NCBI GenBank assembly: GCA_018241445.1
Contig: JAFEDT010000012.1
Span: 186,001 to 250,000 of the forward strand
Length of the DNA: 64,000 nucleotides
From: Pseudomonadota bacterium
Lineage (GTDB): Bacteria; Pseudomonadota; Gammaproteobacteria; Steroidobacterales; Steroidobacteraceae
Direction: 5' to 3'
The notes below the pieces were generated by a model. It was not told the DNA's origin. It was given only the letters and a program-made list of their open reading frames with translations, and did no database searches. Positions 19,033 through 31,496 of this stretch are shown in pieces (within the stretch, counting starts at the first letter, position 1; each line of letters starts with the position of its first letter). The position numbers were made by a program, and so were the translations under genes.

Positions 19033-19059
19033 CGGCTGCCTTCCGCCGCGCCCGGCCCG

Positions 19060-19362
19060 TCAGTCCCTGATCGGCTTGCCGGCGCCCTCGTTGACGCGCT
19101 CGCGCAGGTCCTTGCCGGGCTTGAAGTGCGGCACGTGCTTGCCCGAGAGCGCCACCGCCTCGCCGGTCTTGGGGTTACGTCCCTGGCGTGGCGGGCGGAA
19201 GTGCAGCGAGAAGCTGCCGAAGCCGCGGATCTCGATGCGCTCTCCCTGCGAGAGCGCATCGCTCATGATCTCCAGGATCTGCTTGAGCGCCAGCTCAACG
19301 TCCTTGGCCGGCAGGTGCTTCTGCCGGGCCGTGATGATCTCGATGAGTTCCGACTTCGTCAT
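19060..19362 (-). CDS. ihfB: Integration host factor subunit beta
   Basis: DNA-bending nucleoid protein, partner of IhfA. The product is 100 aa, opening [20 protein letters not shown], with the HU-family core [20 protein letters not shown] and the intercalating-arm sequence [14 protein letters not shown], then [18 protein letters not shown]. It lies 32 bp downstream of rpsA on the same strand, the conserved gammaproteobacterial order. Confidence 0.95.
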   Translation of the reverse strand: MTKSELIEIITARQKHLPAKDVELALKQILEIMSDALSQGERIEIRGFGSFSLHFRPPRQGRNPKTGEAVALSGKHVPHFKPGKDLRERVNEGAGKPIRD

Positions 19363-19394
19363 GCCGACTGCCGTAGCGCGCGGGCGACTGGCCT

Positions 19395-21074
19395 TCAGCG
19401 TCCTTCGCCGGAACCGATCTGCTCCTTGAGCAGGTCGCCCAGGCTGGTGCCCGAAGTGCTGGTCTCGGAGCGGTAGCTCTGCACCGCCTCGGCCTCCTCG
19501 TGGGCTTCCTTGGCCTTGATCGACAGCGAGATGGTGCGCGACTTGCGATCGACACCGGTGAACTTCGCCTCGACTTCCTCGCCAACCTTGAGCACGGAGC
19601 GCGCGTCCTCGACGCGGTCGCGTCCCAGCTCCGAGGCACGCAACTGGCCCTCGATGCCGTTGCCCAGGTCGATCACCGCGCCGCGGGCATCGACTTCCTT
19701 CACCACGCCGCGCACGATCGTGCCCTTGGGGTTGTCGGCAATGTAGGCCGAGAACGGATCCTTGGCGAGCTGCTTGACCCCGAGGGAGATGCGCTCGCGC
19801 TCCGGGTCGATCGACAACACCATGGCCTCGAGCTGCTGGCCCTTCTGGTAGCTGCGCACCGCCTCCTCCCCCGGCTGATCCCAGGAGATATCCGACAGGT
19901 GCACCAGCCCGTCGATGCTGCCCGGCAGGCCGATGAAGATGCCGAAGTCGGTGATGGACTTGATCTGGCCGGACACCTTGTCGCCGCGGTTGTAGTTCTC
20001 GGCGAACTCCTTCCACGGATTCGCCTGGCACTGCTTGAGGCCCAGGGAGATGCGGCGGCGCTCCTCGTCGACGTCCAGCACCATGACCTCGACTTCCTGG
20101 CCGGTGTGCACCACCTTGGCCGGGTTGACGTTCTTGTTGGTCCAGTCCATCTCCGACACATGCACCAGGCCCTCGACACCGTCCTCGATCTCGACGAAGG
20201 CGCCGTAGTCGGCGATGTTGGTGACCTTGCCGAACACGCGGGTGCTCGGCGGATAGCGGCGGGCGATGTTCTGCCACGGATCGGCGCCGAGCTGCTTCAG
20301 TCCCAGGCTGACGCGCGAGCGTTCGCGGTCGAACTTGAGGATGCGCACCTCGACTTCGTCACCGACCTTGACGACTTCCGAGGGGTGTTTGACGCGCTTC
20401 CACGCCATGTCGGTGATGTGCAGCAGGCCGTCGATGCCGCCCAGGTCCACGAACGCACCGTAGTCGGTGAGATTCTTGACCGTGCCGCGCACTACCGCGC
20501 CTTCCTGCAGGTTGTCCATGAGTGCGCTGCGCTCGGCGGAAAACTCCTGCTCCACCACGGCGCGGCGCGAAACCACGACGTTATTGCGCTTCTGGTCGAG
20601 CTTGATGACCTTGAACTCGAGCGGCTTGCCTTCCAGGTAGGAGGTGTCGCGCACCGGGCGCACGTCCACCAGCGAACCGGGCAGGAAGGCGCGCACGTTC
20701 TCGATCTCGACCGTGAAACCGCCCTTGACGCGGCCGGTGATGATGCCGCTGACGATTTCCGACTTGTTGAATGCCTCCTCGAGCCGCGTCCAGGTGCGGG
20801 CGCGCTTGGCCTTCTCGCGTGACAAACGGGTCTCGCCGGTGCCGTCCTCGACCGAATCGAGGGCAACCTCGACCTGGTCGCCGGCCTTGACCTCGACCTC
20901 GCCGCGTTCGTTCTTGAACTGCTCGAGGGGGATCACGGCCTCGGACTTGAGGCCTACGTTGACGATGACCACGTCGTCGGTGAGATCGACGACCAGCCCG
21001 GTGAGAATCATGCCCGGGCGGATTCGCTGGTTGGCGAGAGACTGCTCGAAGAGCTGGGCGAAACTTTCTGTCAT
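19395..21074 (-). CDS. rpsA: 30S ribosomal protein S1
   Basis: RNA-binding ribosomal protein that helps load mRNA on the 30S subunit. The product is 559 aa with six S1 domains, the full gammaproteobacterial length. It opens [13 protein letters not shown], and later repeats carry the typical [26 protein letters not shown] and [20 protein letters not shown] cores. ATG 21074 is preceded by AAGTGAAGGT. The 137-bp gap to cmk holds a stem-loop leader that may serve S1 autoregulation. Confidence 0.97.
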   Translation of the reverse strand: MTESFAQLFEQSLANQRIRPGMILTGLVVDLTDDVVIVNVGLKSEAVIPLEQFKNERGEVEVKAGDQVEVALDSVEDGTGETRLSREKAKRARTWTRLEEAFNKSEIVSGIITGRVKGGFTVEIENVRAFLPGSLVDVRPVRDTSYLEGKPLEFKVIKLDQKRNNVVVSRRAVVEQEFSAERSALMDNLQEGAVVRGTVKNLTDYGAFVDLGGIDGLLHITDMAWKRVKHPSEVVKVGDEVEVRILKFDRERSRVSLGLKQLGADPWQNIARRYPPSTRVFGKVTNIADYGAFVEIEDGVEGLVHVSEMDWTNKNVNPAKVVHTGQEVEVMVLDVDEERRRISLGLKQCQANPWKEFAENYNRGDKVSGQIKSITDFGIFIGLPGSIDGLVHLSDISWDQPGEEAVRSYQKGQQLEAMVLSIDPERERISLGVKQLAKDPFSAYIADNPKGTIVRGVVKEVDARGAVIDLGNGIEGQLRASELGRDRVEDARSVLKVGEEVEAKFTGVDRKSRTISLSIKAKEAHEEAEAVQSYRSETSTSGTSLGDLLKEQIGSGEGR

Positions 21075-21104
21075 ACCTTCACTTCGCACACTATGGTGCT
21101 GCCA

Positions 21105-21132
21105 CTGGACCTTGGGATCCCTGAGGGTCCAG
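21105..21132 (-). promoter_or_regulatory. Stem-loop in the rpsA leader
   Basis: A 7-bp perfect stem (CTGGACC / GGTCCAG) with an inner GGGATCCC palindrome lies about 30 bases upstream of the rpsA start, in a 137-base leader after cmk. In gammaproteobacteria S1 represses its own mRNA through a structured leader. This hairpin is a candidate for that element; the link is inferred. Confidence 0.4.
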
Positions 21133-21211
21133 GAAATCAATAAAGGCACGCGCGTCCTGCGCATGCCGGCCGATGGCTCCCAGCAATGGAAACCGGTAAA
21201 TCCTTCGCGCT

Positions 21212-21898
21212 CTACAGTCCGGCGGGCCACAGTCCCCGCAGCGCTCCCAGCTCCACGGCCCTTGCGACCACCTGCCCGACCGACAATGCGGTCGAGTCGA
21301 TGACACAGGCGTCCGTGGCAGGCTGCAGCGGTGCTATCGGGCGGGTCGCATCCCTCAGGTCCCGCTCGGCTATCTCACGCGAAAGGCCGGCAAGGCTAAC
21401 ACCGGAGTCCTTGTCTTTCAACTGGTTATAGCGCCGGCGGGCTCTTTCTTGTGCCGAGGCGGTCAGAAAGATCTTGAGTGGGGCGTCCTGGAATACCACC
21501 GTCCCCATGTCCCGCCCGTCGGCTACCAGTCCCGGGGGCTGGACGAAGGCGCGCTGGCGTGCCAGCAGCGCGGTCCGGACGGACGGCCAGGCGGCCACCC
21601 GCGAGGCGCCCGCCCCGGTGGTCTCGGTACGCAGCCCGGCCGTGACGTCCTGGCCCTGCAGAAAAACCCGTTCCGAACCGTCCGGCGCCACATCGAAGCA
21701 GACCCGCATGCGGGCGGCCGCGGCGGCGTGACCCGCCTCGTCGTCAACCGCAAGGCCCTCCAGCAGGCCTGCCAGGGCCACCAGGCGGTACAGCGCCCCG
21801 CTGTCGAGCAGATGCCAGCCGGTGCGCTGCGCCAGGGCGCGGCTGATCGTTCCTTTTCCCGATCCGCTCGGTCCGTCGATGGTGACGACAGGGATCAC
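21212..21898 (-). CDS. cmk: Cytidylate kinase
   Basis: Phosphorylates CMP and dCMP with ATP. The product is 228 aa; the P-loop GPSGSGKGT lies near the N-terminus, followed by [33 protein letters not shown] and [13 protein letters not shown] 21898 overlaps the aroA stop by four bases (GTGA). It belongs to the aroA-cmk-rpsA run. Confidence 0.95.
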   Translation of the reverse strand: MIPVVTIDGPSGSGKGTISRALAQRTGWHLLDSGALYRLVALAGLLEGLAVDDEAGHAAAAARMRVCFDVAPDGSERVFLQGQDVTAGLRTETTGAGASRVAAWPSVRTALLARQRAFVQPPGLVADGRDMGTVVFQDAPLKIFLTASAQERARRRYNQLKDKDSGVSLAGLSREIAERDLRDATRPIAPLQPATDACVIDSTALSVGQVVARAVELGALRGLWPAGL

Positions 21899-23217
21899 GT
21901 CAAGGGCTCCACCCTGATGCCCACCGCCCGGGCGCTGTCGACGAAGCCCGGAAAGCTGGTGGCGACGTTGGCGACGTCGTCGATCGCAAGCGGCGCGCGG
22001 GCGCGCAGTGCCGCCACCGCGAAGGCCATGGCGACACGATGATCCCCGCAACTGTCGATGCGGCCGCCGCCGAAGGTGTCGGCGCCGCGGATCCACATGC
22101 CGTCCGGCAGCAGCTGATGCTCCACCCCCAGTGCCGCAAGGCCGGCGGCCATGGCGGCCAGCCGGTCGCTCTCCTTGACCCGCAGTTCCTGCGCACCGCG
22201 CACCAGGGTCTCGCCGCGTGCGCAGGCCGCTGCGATGAAGAACACCGGCAGCTCGTCGATGGCGAGCGGTACCAGCGACTCCGGCACGGTGATGCCGCGC
22301 AATTCACTGCGGCGCACCTCGATGTCCGCCGCCGGTTCGCCCTGTGCGCCCTCGCCGCCGCGCGCCTGGATACGAATGTCCGCGCCCATGCGCTGCAGCA
22401 GTGTCAGCAGCCCGGTGCGGGTCGGATTGACCCCGATGCCACTGAGCACCAGTGGGGCGTCTGCCGCCATGCAGCCGGCAACCAGGAAGAATGCGGCCGA
22501 TGAAAAATCCGCCGGCACCCGCACGGGGGTGCCGCGCAACACCTGGCCGCCCTCCATCGCGATCGTCCGGCCGTCCTGCAGCAACTCCACGCCAAAGGCG
22601 CGCAGCATCCGTTCAGTATGGTCACGCGCCGGGGCGGGTTCGACGATATGCATGCGCCCGGCGGCCGCCAGACCCGCCAGCAGCAACGCTGATTTGACCT
22701 GCGCGCTCGCGACCGGCAGCTCGTAGCGGATCGCCCGCAATCCCGCAGCCGCCGCAATCCGTACCGGGGGGCGGCCGTCCGTGGTCTGGATGCGCGCCCC
22801 CATCAGGCCCAGCGGCTCGGCGACGCGCAGCATGGGACGGCGCATCAGGGACTCGTCTCCCACCAGGATCGAGTCAAAGCGCTGTGGCGCCAGCAATCCC
22901 ATCATCAGGCGCATCGCCGTGCCGGCGTTGCCCATGTCCAGCGCTGCGGCCGCGGCGGTCAGGCCCTCCGGTCCCACGCCGCGCACGCGCACCTCGGTCG
23001 GCGCCGGACGCTCGACGGTCACTCCCAGTGCCGCCAGTGCCCGCGCCGTCGCCAGGCAGTCCTCGCCGTCCAGGAACCCACTGATATGGGTGTCGCCCTC
23101 GGCGATTGCGCCGAGCATCAGGGCGCGGTGCGAAATCGACTTGTCTCCCGGTACCGTCAGCGTCCCGCCGACCGTGCCGCCGGCGCCCACGCGCCAGCCG
23201 CCACGCCCGCCGCTCAC
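21895..23217 (-). CDS. aroA: 3-phosphoshikimate 1-carboxyvinyltransferase (EPSP synthase)
   Basis: Sixth step of the shikimate pathway, joining phosphoenolpyruvate to shikimate 3-phosphate. The product is 440 aa. Motifs: VPGDKSISHRALML near residue 25, LDMGNAGTAMRLMMGLLA, ESLMRRPMLRVAEPL and RVKESDRLAAMAAGL. GTG 23217 overlaps the pheA stop by four bases (GTGA). The segment LDMGNAGTAMRLMMG has Ala next to the Gly in the PEP-site loop, as in ordinary class I enzymes. Confidence 0.96.
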   Translation of the reverse strand: MSGGRGGWRVGAGGTVGGTLTVPGDKSISHRALMLGAIAEGDTHISGFLDGEDCLATARALAALGVTVERPAPTEVRVRGVGPEGLTAAAAALDMGNAGTAMRLMMGLLAPQRFDSILVGDESLMRRPMLRVAEPLGLMGARIQTTDGRPPVRIAAAAGLRAIRYELPVASAQVKSALLLAGLAAAGRMHIVEPAPARDHTERMLRAFGVELLQDGRTIAMEGGQVLRGTPVRVPADFSSAAFFLVAGCMAADAPLVLSGIGVNPTRTGLLTLLQRMGADIRIQARGGEGAQGEPAADIEVRRSELRGITVPESLVPLAIDELPVFFIAAACARGETLVRGAQELRVKESDRLAAMAAGLAALGVEHQLLPDGMWIRGADTFGGGRIDSCGDHRVAMAFAVAALRARAPLAIDDVANVATSFPGFVDSARAVGIRVEPLT

Positions 23218-24338
23218 TGCACCGCCCGCGGATAGGACCCCAGCACCCGGAACAGCGAGGCGCGCTTCTTCAGCGCCGTCAGCGCCCGCGCCACGTGCGG
23301 ATCGCCGGCGTGGCCCTCCAGGTCGATGAAAAAGACATAGTCCCACTTGCGCCGCCGCGAAGGCCGCGACTCGATGCGTGTCAGGCTGACGCGATGGCGC
23401 GCCAGTGGCTCCAGCAGCCGGTGCAGCGCGCCGGGCGCGTCGGTGTGGCCGACCGACACCAGCAGGGTGGTACGGTCCTCGCCGCTCGGCGCAAACAGCT
23501 TGCGGCCCAGGACCAGGAAGCGCGTGGTGTTGTCGGCGCGGTCTTCGATCTGCGCCGCCAGCACTTTGAGTCCGTAGACCTCGGCGGCGGTATCGCCGGC
23601 GATGGCCGCGGTCCCCTGCTCATCGCGCGCCCGGCGCGCACCCTCGGCATTGCTCGACACCGCCACCTGCTCGACCCCCTGCAGGTGTTCATCCAGCCAC
23701 TCACGGCATTGCGCCAGCGACTGCGGGTGGGAGCAGACGCGCGCGATGCGCGTGAGCGAGTTCATGCGGCCCATCAGGAACTGGCGGATGCGCACCTCGA
23801 CCTCGCCGCAGATCTTCAGCGGTGAAGTCAGAAAGCGGTCGAGCGTATGGTTGACCGTGCCCTCGGAGGAGTTCTCGATCGGTACCACGCCGAAGTCGGC
23901 GTTGCCGGCCTCCACCTCGTGGAACACCTCGTCTATGGAAATCAGCGGCAGCGCCCGCACCGAATGCCCGAAGTGGGTGAGGACCGCACTCTGGCTGAAG
24001 GTGCCCTCGGGTCCGAGAAAGGCCACCTTGAGTGGCTCCTGCTGCGCCAGGCAGGCGGACATGATCTCGCGGAACAGCCGCAGCACCTCCTCGTTGCGCA
24101 GCGGTCCCTTGTTGCGCGCGCGCGCCTGGCGCAGCACCTGCGCCTCGCGCTCGGGGCGGTAGAAGTCGACCGTGCGCCCGCCGCTGCCCTTGGAAATGCC
24201 GACCTGCTGCGCCAGCGCCGCGCGTTCGTTGATCAGTTTCTGGATCTGCTCATCGACGGCGTCGATGCGGCCGCGGATCTGCTCCAGCGGCAGGACGCCC
24301 CCGGAAAGAGCCTTTTTCGATCGTGTCCGCTCGGCCAT
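23214..24338 (-). CDS. pheA: Bifunctional chorismate mutase/prephenate dehydratase (P-protein)
   Basis: Takes chorismate to prephenate and then phenylpyruvate for phenylalanine synthesis. The product is 374 aa. It has an AroQ-type chorismate mutase (about 15-105, LEQIRGRIDAVDEQIQKLIN), a prephenate dehydratase domain opening VAFLGPEGTFSQSA and carrying the catalytic TRFLVLG segment, and a C-terminal ACT domain with the ESRPSRRRKW phenylalanine-binding motif, which implies feedback inhibition. It lies between serA (23 bp upstream) and aroA. Confidence 0.96.
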   Translation of the reverse strand: MAERTRSKKALSGGVLPLEQIRGRIDAVDEQIQKLINERAALAQQVGISKGSGGRTVDFYRPEREAQVLRQARARNKGPLRNEEVLRLFREIMSACLAQQEPLKVAFLGPEGTFSQSAVLTHFGHSVRALPLISIDEVFHEVEAGNADFGVVPIENSSEGTVNHTLDRFLTSPLKICGEVEVRIRQFLMGRMNSLTRIARVCSHPQSLAQCREWLDEHLQGVEQVAVSSNAEGARRARDEQGTAAIAGDTAAEVYGLKVLAAQIEDRADNTTRFLVLGRKLFAPSGEDRTTLLVSVGHTDAPGALHRLLEPLARHRVSLTRIESRPSRRRKWDYVFFIDLEGHAGDPHVARALTALKKRASLFRVLGSYPRAVQ

Positions 24339-24361
24339 CTGCTGGTTTCGTGATGTCCGAG

Positions 24362-25531
24362 CTAGACGATGCGCGCCGACAGCACGCCACCGATCCTGCC
24401 GATCGCCGCCAGCACCTGCGGCCCGATACTGCCGTCGGTGTCGATCAGGGTGTAGGCGAACTCACCGCGCGACTTGTTGAGCAGCTCGGCAATATTGATC
24501 TTCTGCGCTGCAAGCACGGCGGAAATCTGGCCGACCATGTTGGGAACGTTGCTGTTGACCACACCCAGGCGCGTGGTGTGCGGTACGCGCGGCAGGACCG
24601 CTTCCGGGAAGTTGACGCTGTTGCGGATATTGCCATTCTCGAGGAAGTCCCGCACCTGGTCGGCGACCATGATGGCGCAGTTCTCCTCGGCCTCGCCGGT
24701 GGAAGCTCCCAGGTGCGGCAGGGTGACCACCCGCGGATGATCCTTGAGCACGTTGTTCGGGAAGTCGCAAACGTAGGCGTGCAGCCGGCCGGCGTCCAGC
24801 GCCGCGATCACCGCCGCATCGTCGACGATCGCCGCCCGCGCGAAATTGAGCACCGTCGCCCCGGGCTTCATGATCCCCAGGCGCGTGCTGTTGACCAGGG
24901 CACGGGTGTGGTCGTTGAGCGGCACGTGCACGCTGATCGCGTCAGCGCGCGCGAACAGGTCCTCGAGCGACAGCGCCTGCTCGACACTGGCCGAAAGCTG
25001 CCAGGCACGCTGCACCGTGATCTGCGGATCGTAGCCGAGCACCTTCATCCCCAGGCCGAGGGCGGAGTTGGCGACCTCGACGCCGATGGCGCCCAGGCCG
25101 ATCACGCCCAGGGTGCGCCCGGGAAGCTCGAAACCGACGAAGTTCTTCTTGCCTTTTTCCACCGCGGCGTCGATGGCGGCATCATCGCCGCTGAGTGAGC
25201 GCGCAAACTGCCACGCCGGGGCAATGTTGCGCGCCGCCAGCAGCAGGCCGGCCAGTACCAGCTCCTTTACCGCGTTGGCGTTGGCGCCCGGGGCGTTGAA
25301 CACGGCAATGCCGCGGCGGCTCATGTCGGCCACCGGGATGTTGTTGACCCCGGCGCCGGCGCGCCCGATGGCGCGTACGCTGGCGGGGATGGCGGTGCGG
25401 TGCATGTCCGCGGAGCGCACCAGGATCGCGTCCGGCTCCGCCACGTCGCTGCCCACCTGGTATTGCCCACGCGGCAGGCGCTCGAGTCCGCGGCTGCTGA
25501 TGTTGTTGAGAGTCAGGATGCGGTAGGTCAT
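24362..25531 (-). CDS. serA: D-3-phosphoglycerate dehydrogenase with ACT domain
   Basis: First step of serine synthesis. The product is 389 aa, the short form: substrate- and NAD-binding domains followed directly by an ACT domain. Motifs: RAGAGVNNIPVADM, GVIGLGAIGVEVANSALGLG, the catalytic Arg in NFARAAIVDD, and HLGASTGEAEENCA with the catalytic His. The C-terminal ACT (VPNMVGQISAVLAAQKINIA) suggests allosteric control. It stands between serC and pheA, where E. coli has no serA. Confidence 0.94.
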   Translation of the reverse strand: MTYRILTLNNISSRGLERLPRGQYQVGSDVAEPDAILVRSADMHRTAIPASVRAIGRAGAGVNNIPVADMSRRGIAVFNAPGANANAVKELVLAGLLLAARNIAPAWQFARSLSGDDAAIDAAVEKGKKNFVGFELPGRTLGVIGLGAIGVEVANSALGLGMKVLGYDPQITVQRAWQLSASVEQALSLEDLFARADAISVHVPLNDHTRALVNSTRLGIMKPGATVLNFARAAIVDDAAVIAALDAGRLHAYVCDFPNNVLKDHPRVVTLPHLGASTGEAEENCAIMVADQVRDFLENGNIRNSVNFPEAVLPRVPHTTRLGVVNSNVPNMVGQISAVLAAQKINIAELLNKSRGEFAYTLIDTDGSIGPQVLAAIGRIGGVLSARIV

Positions 25532-25534
25532 GGA

Positions 25535-26617
25535 TCAGCCGTGGCGTCGTTCGAAGTCGCGCATGAACGCCACCAGGGCCTGGACCCCCTCCGGCGGCAT
25601 GGCGTTGTAGATGCTGGCGCGCATGCCGCCCACCGAGCGGTGCCCCTCCAGGTTGACCAGGCCCGCCGTGCGCGCCTCGGCGAGAAAGGTCTTGTCCAGC
25701 TCCGGCTGCGCCAGTATGAAGGGAACGTTCATCCGCGAGCGGCACTCGCGCGCCACCGGATTGCGGTAGAACCCGGAAGACTCGATGGCCTCGTACAGCA
25801 GCGCCGCCTTGGCGCGGTTGCGCACCTCGATGGCGGCCAGCCCTCCCTGGGCCTTCAGCCAGCGGAACACCAGGCCTGCCAGGTACCAGGCAAAGGTGGG
25901 TGGCGTGTTGAGCATTGAACCGTCGGCGGCCATCGCCTGGTAGTCCCAGATCGACGGCGTGCCGGGGCGCGCGCGGCCGAGGAGATCCTCGCGCACGATG
26001 ACCAGGACCAGCCCCGCCGGGCCGATGTTCTTTTGCGCACCGGCGTAGATCAGGGCGAACCGCGACACGTCCAGCGGGCGCGACAGGATATTGGACGACA
26101 TGTCCGCCACCAGCGGCACAGCGCCGCTGTCCGGGATGTAGGGGAACTCCACCCCACCGATGGTCTCGTTGGCCGTGTAATGGAAGTAGGCCGCGCCGGG
26201 CGTGGCGCGCAGCGTGGCAGCCGCCGGCATGGTGGTGTACCGGCTCGCATCCTCGTCCGCGACCACGTTGAGACGCGGGTTGAAGCGTCGCGCCTCGGTG
26301 ATGGCCTTCTTTGACCAGGCGCCGGTGTTGACATAGTCGAGGGTATCGCCGGCACCCGCCAGGTTAAGCGGGATGGCGGCGAACTGGCCGGTGGCCCCGC
26401 CCTGCAGGAACAGCACCCGGTACCCTGCCGGAATTGCCAGCAGCTCCCGCAGCAGCTGCTCGGCCTCCTGGGCGCAGGCGACGAAGGGCTTGCCGCGGTG
26501 ACTGACCTCCAGCACCGACATGCCGCCGCCCTGCCAGTCGAGCAGTTCGTCACGGGCCTGTTGCAGAACTTCAGCGGGCAGCGTGGCCGGCCCCGCTGCG
26601 AAATTGAAAACGCGCAC
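25535..26617 (-). CDS. serC: Phosphoserine aminotransferase
   Basis: PLP-dependent second step of serine synthesis, also used in pyridoxal phosphate synthesis. From GTG 26617 the product is 360 aa, starting MRVFNFAAGPATLP. It contains the LQGGATGQFAAIPLNL cofactor segment, the Schiff-base Lys in IYAGAQKNIGPAG and GHRSVGGMRASIYNA. GTG 26617 is chosen over GTG 26623 because GGAAAGG sits about six bases before it. The serA start is only three bases after its stop. Confidence 0.95.
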   Translation of the reverse strand: MRVFNFAAGPATLPAEVLQQARDELLDWQGGGMSVLEVSHRGKPFVACAQEAEQLLRELLAIPAGYRVLFLQGGATGQFAAIPLNLAGAGDTLDYVNTGAWSKKAITEARRFNPRLNVVADEDASRYTTMPAAATLRATPGAAYFHYTANETIGGVEFPYIPDSGAVPLVADMSSNILSRPLDVSRFALIYAGAQKNIGPAGLVLVIVREDLLGRARPGTPSIWDYQAMAADGSMLNTPPTFAWYLAGLVFRWLKAQGGLAAIEVRNRAKAALLYEAIESSGFYRNPVARECRSRMNVPFILAQPELDKTFLAEARTAGLVNLEGHRSVGGMRASIYNAMPPEGVQALVAFMRDFERRHG

Positions 26618-26703
26618 GAGCACCCTTTCCAGGGGAGATTCTGAAGATCAGGGAAGGGCCGATCTTAGCAACCGCCCGCGCCCGCGGTTAGAACTTTTGA
26701 GCC

Positions 26704-29298
<2,595 letters not shown>

Positions 29299-29433
29299 GT
29301 TCACATCGGGTCGATTCAAAGGCGAAATTCTATCACGAACAGCCGTCACATCCGGCAGCACGCCGCTGCGCGCGCCGATATACTGGCCGCAACCGCCCGA
29401 AGGCCCAAACTGTCTGTTCCAGGCGTCCGATCC

Positions 29434-30216
29434 ATGAGCACTGCCACCCGCGCCACTGCCGGCGTCACCGCCGGCGCCCAAGATGGCGGCGCCCCGGCGC
29501 GCGATGCACCCGCGAGCGCACCGGCCACGGATGCCGACCCCGCCGAGCTCGCGAAATTCGACGCAGTGGCGGCGCGCTTCTGGGACCCGCAGGGAGAGTT
29601 CCGTCCGCTGCACCTGCTCAATCCGGTGCGCCTGGACTTCGTGGCCACGCACGCGCCGCTGGCGGGCGCGCGGGTCGTGGACGTGGGTTGCGGCGGCGGG
29701 CTGCTTGCCGAATCGCTGGCGCGCGCCGGTGCGCAGGTGACGGCCGTCGACCTGGCGCCCGGCATGATCGAAACCGCACGCCTGCACGCCGCGCACAGCA
29801 GCCTCGCCATCGACTATCGGCTTGCCAGCGCGCAGCAGCTGGCGCAGCAGGCGCCGGGTGCCTTTGACGTGGTCACCTGCATGGAGATGCTGGAGCACGT
29901 GCCGCAGCCGGCGGACACCCTCGCGGCGCTGGCGCGCCTGTTGCGGCCCGGCGGCGCGCTGTTCGTCTCCACCCTGAACCGCAACCTGCGCTCATTCCTG
30001 GCGGCCATCGTCACCGCGGAATACCTGCTGCGCCTGCTGCCGCGCGGGACCCACGAGTACGAGCGCCTGATCCGCCCGGCTGAACTTGCGCGCTGGGGCC
30101 GCGCTGCCGGACTCACGCTGTCGCAGCTGGCGGGCATCGACTTCAATCCGCTCACGGGGCAGGCGCGGCTGAGCCGGACTGTAAGCGTCAACTACCTGGC
30201 GTACTTCAGGCGGTGA
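29434..30216 (+). CDS. ubiG: Bifunctional ubiquinone O-methyltransferase
   Basis: S-adenosylmethionine-dependent methylation of two hydroxyls during ubiquinone synthesis. The product is 260 aa with an unusually long Ala-rich N-terminus (about 35 residues) before [20 protein letters not shown]. The SAM-binding motif is [16 protein letters not shown], then [15 protein letters not shown] and VSTLNRN. ATG 29434 is the first Met after the divergent gyrA start. It is coupled to rmuC by a GTGA overlap. Confidence 0.95.
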   Translation: MSTATRATAGVTAGAQDGGAPARDAPASAPATDADPAELAKFDAVAARFWDPQGEFRPLHLLNPVRLDFVATHAPLAGARVVDVGCGGGLLAESLARAGAQVTAVDLAPGMIETARLHAAHSSLAIDYRLASAQQLAQQAPGAFDVVTCMEMLEHVPQPADTLAALARLLRPGGALFVSTLNRNLRSFLAAIVTAEYLLRLLPRGTHEYERLIRPAELARWGRAAGLTLSQLAGIDFNPLTGQARLSRTVSVNYLAYFRR

Positions 30217-31496
30217 ACACGCCGCTCCTGGTCCTTGGTCTGACGGTGGCGCTGCTGTGCGGCCTGGCGCTCGGGATGCTGCTGGCGCGGCTGCGGGCCA
30301 GCGCGCAGCTGGCGCAACTGCAGTCGCAGCTGGCCGCGGCCCAGGCGCGTCAGGAAGCGCTCGCCGGCCAGGACAGTGACCGGCAGCGGCTGCTGCAGCA
30401 GGCCGAGGAGCGCCTGCACGCCTCCTTCGACTCCCTGGCCACCGATTCGCTGCGCAGCAACAGCGAACTGTTCCTGCAGCTCGCGCGCGAATCCTTCGGG
30501 CGTGAACAGGCGCGGGCGCAGGGCGAGCTGCGTGAACGCGAGCAGGCTATCGCGCGCCTGGTGGAGCCGTTGCGCGAGGCGCTGGCCGCTACGTCCGCGC
30601 AGGTGCAGGCGCTGGAGAGCGAGCGCCGCGACGCCCACGCCAGCCTGCGCACGCAGATCGAGACCCTGGCCGGGGCACAGTCGCAGTTGCAGCGCGAGAC
30701 ACGCAACCTGGTCACCGCGCTGCGGCGCCCGGAGGTGCGCGGCCGCTGGGGCGAGCTGACGCTGCGGCGCCTGGTGGAACTGGCGGGCCTGAGCGAGCAC
30801 TGCGACTTCACCGAACAGCTGGTCAGCGCCGGCGGCGCGCTGCGTCCCGACCTGGTCGTGCACATGCCCGACGAGCGCGACCTGGTGATCGACGCCAAGG
30901 CGCCGCTGGATGGCTATCTCGCCGCGCTCGATGCCGGCAGCGACGAGGAGCGCCAGCAGGCGCTGCGCCGCCACGCGCAGCAGGTCGAGATGCGCGTACG
31001 CGAGCTGGCGGGCAAAGCCTACTGGAGCCAGTTCCAGCGCAGCCCGGAGTTCGCGGTGCTGTTCCTGCCCGGGGACCAGTTCCTGTCCGCCGCACTGGCC
31101 GAGCGCCCCACCCTGCTGGACGATGCGCTGCGCCAGAGCGTAATCCTGGCCACTCCCTCGACGCTGATCGCGCTGCTGAAGGCGGTGGCCTATGGCTGGC
31201 GCCAGTCAGCGGTGGCGGTGAACGCCACTCTGATCCGCGATTTGGGCGAGGAGCTGTATCGGCGGCTCGGCAACTTCGGCGGCCACGTCGGCCGGCTCGG
31301 CCAGCGGCTCGCCGCGGCGGTGGACGAATACAACAGCGCGGTCGGTTCGCTGGAACGCCAGGTCATGCCGCAGGCACGGCGCTTTGGCGAGCTGGGCGTG
31401 ACCAGTGCCGCGCCGCTGGCCGCGCTCGAGCCCGTGACCCGGCTGGTGCGGGAGAACGGCGCGGGAACTATTGAAGATGATGCCGGCGGCGGTTGA
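30213..31496 (+). CDS. rmuC: DNA recombination protein RmuC
   Basis: RmuC-family protein of 427 aa, linked in E. coli to limiting recombination at inverted repeats. It has one N-terminal membrane span (about residues 4-24), a long Gln/Glu/Arg coiled coil (30-170) and the nuclease-like RmuC domain with RGRWGELTLRRLVELAGL, VIDAKAPLDGYLAA, SPEFAVLFLPGDQFL and ILATPSTLIALLKAVAYGWR. GTG 30213 overlaps the ubiG stop (GTGA). Confidence 0.93.
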   Translation: MNTPLLVLGLTVALLCGLALGMLLARLRASAQLAQLQSQLAAAQARQEALAGQDSDRQRLLQQAEERLHASFDSLATDSLRSNSELFLQLARESFGREQARAQGELREREQAIARLVEPLREALAATSAQVQALESERRDAHASLRTQIETLAGAQSQLQRETRNLVTALRRPEVRGRWGELTLRRLVELAGLSEHCDFTEQLVSAGGALRPDLVVHMPDERDLVIDAKAPLDGYLAALDAGSDEERQQALRRHAQQVEMRVRELAGKAYWSQFQRSPEFAVLFLPGDQFLSAALAERPTLLDDALRQSVILATPSTLIALLKAVAYGWRQSAVAVNATLIRDLGEELYRRLGNFGGHVGRLGQRLAAAVDEYNSAVGSLERQVMPQARRFGELGVTSAAPLAALEPVTRLVRENGAGTIEDDAGGG

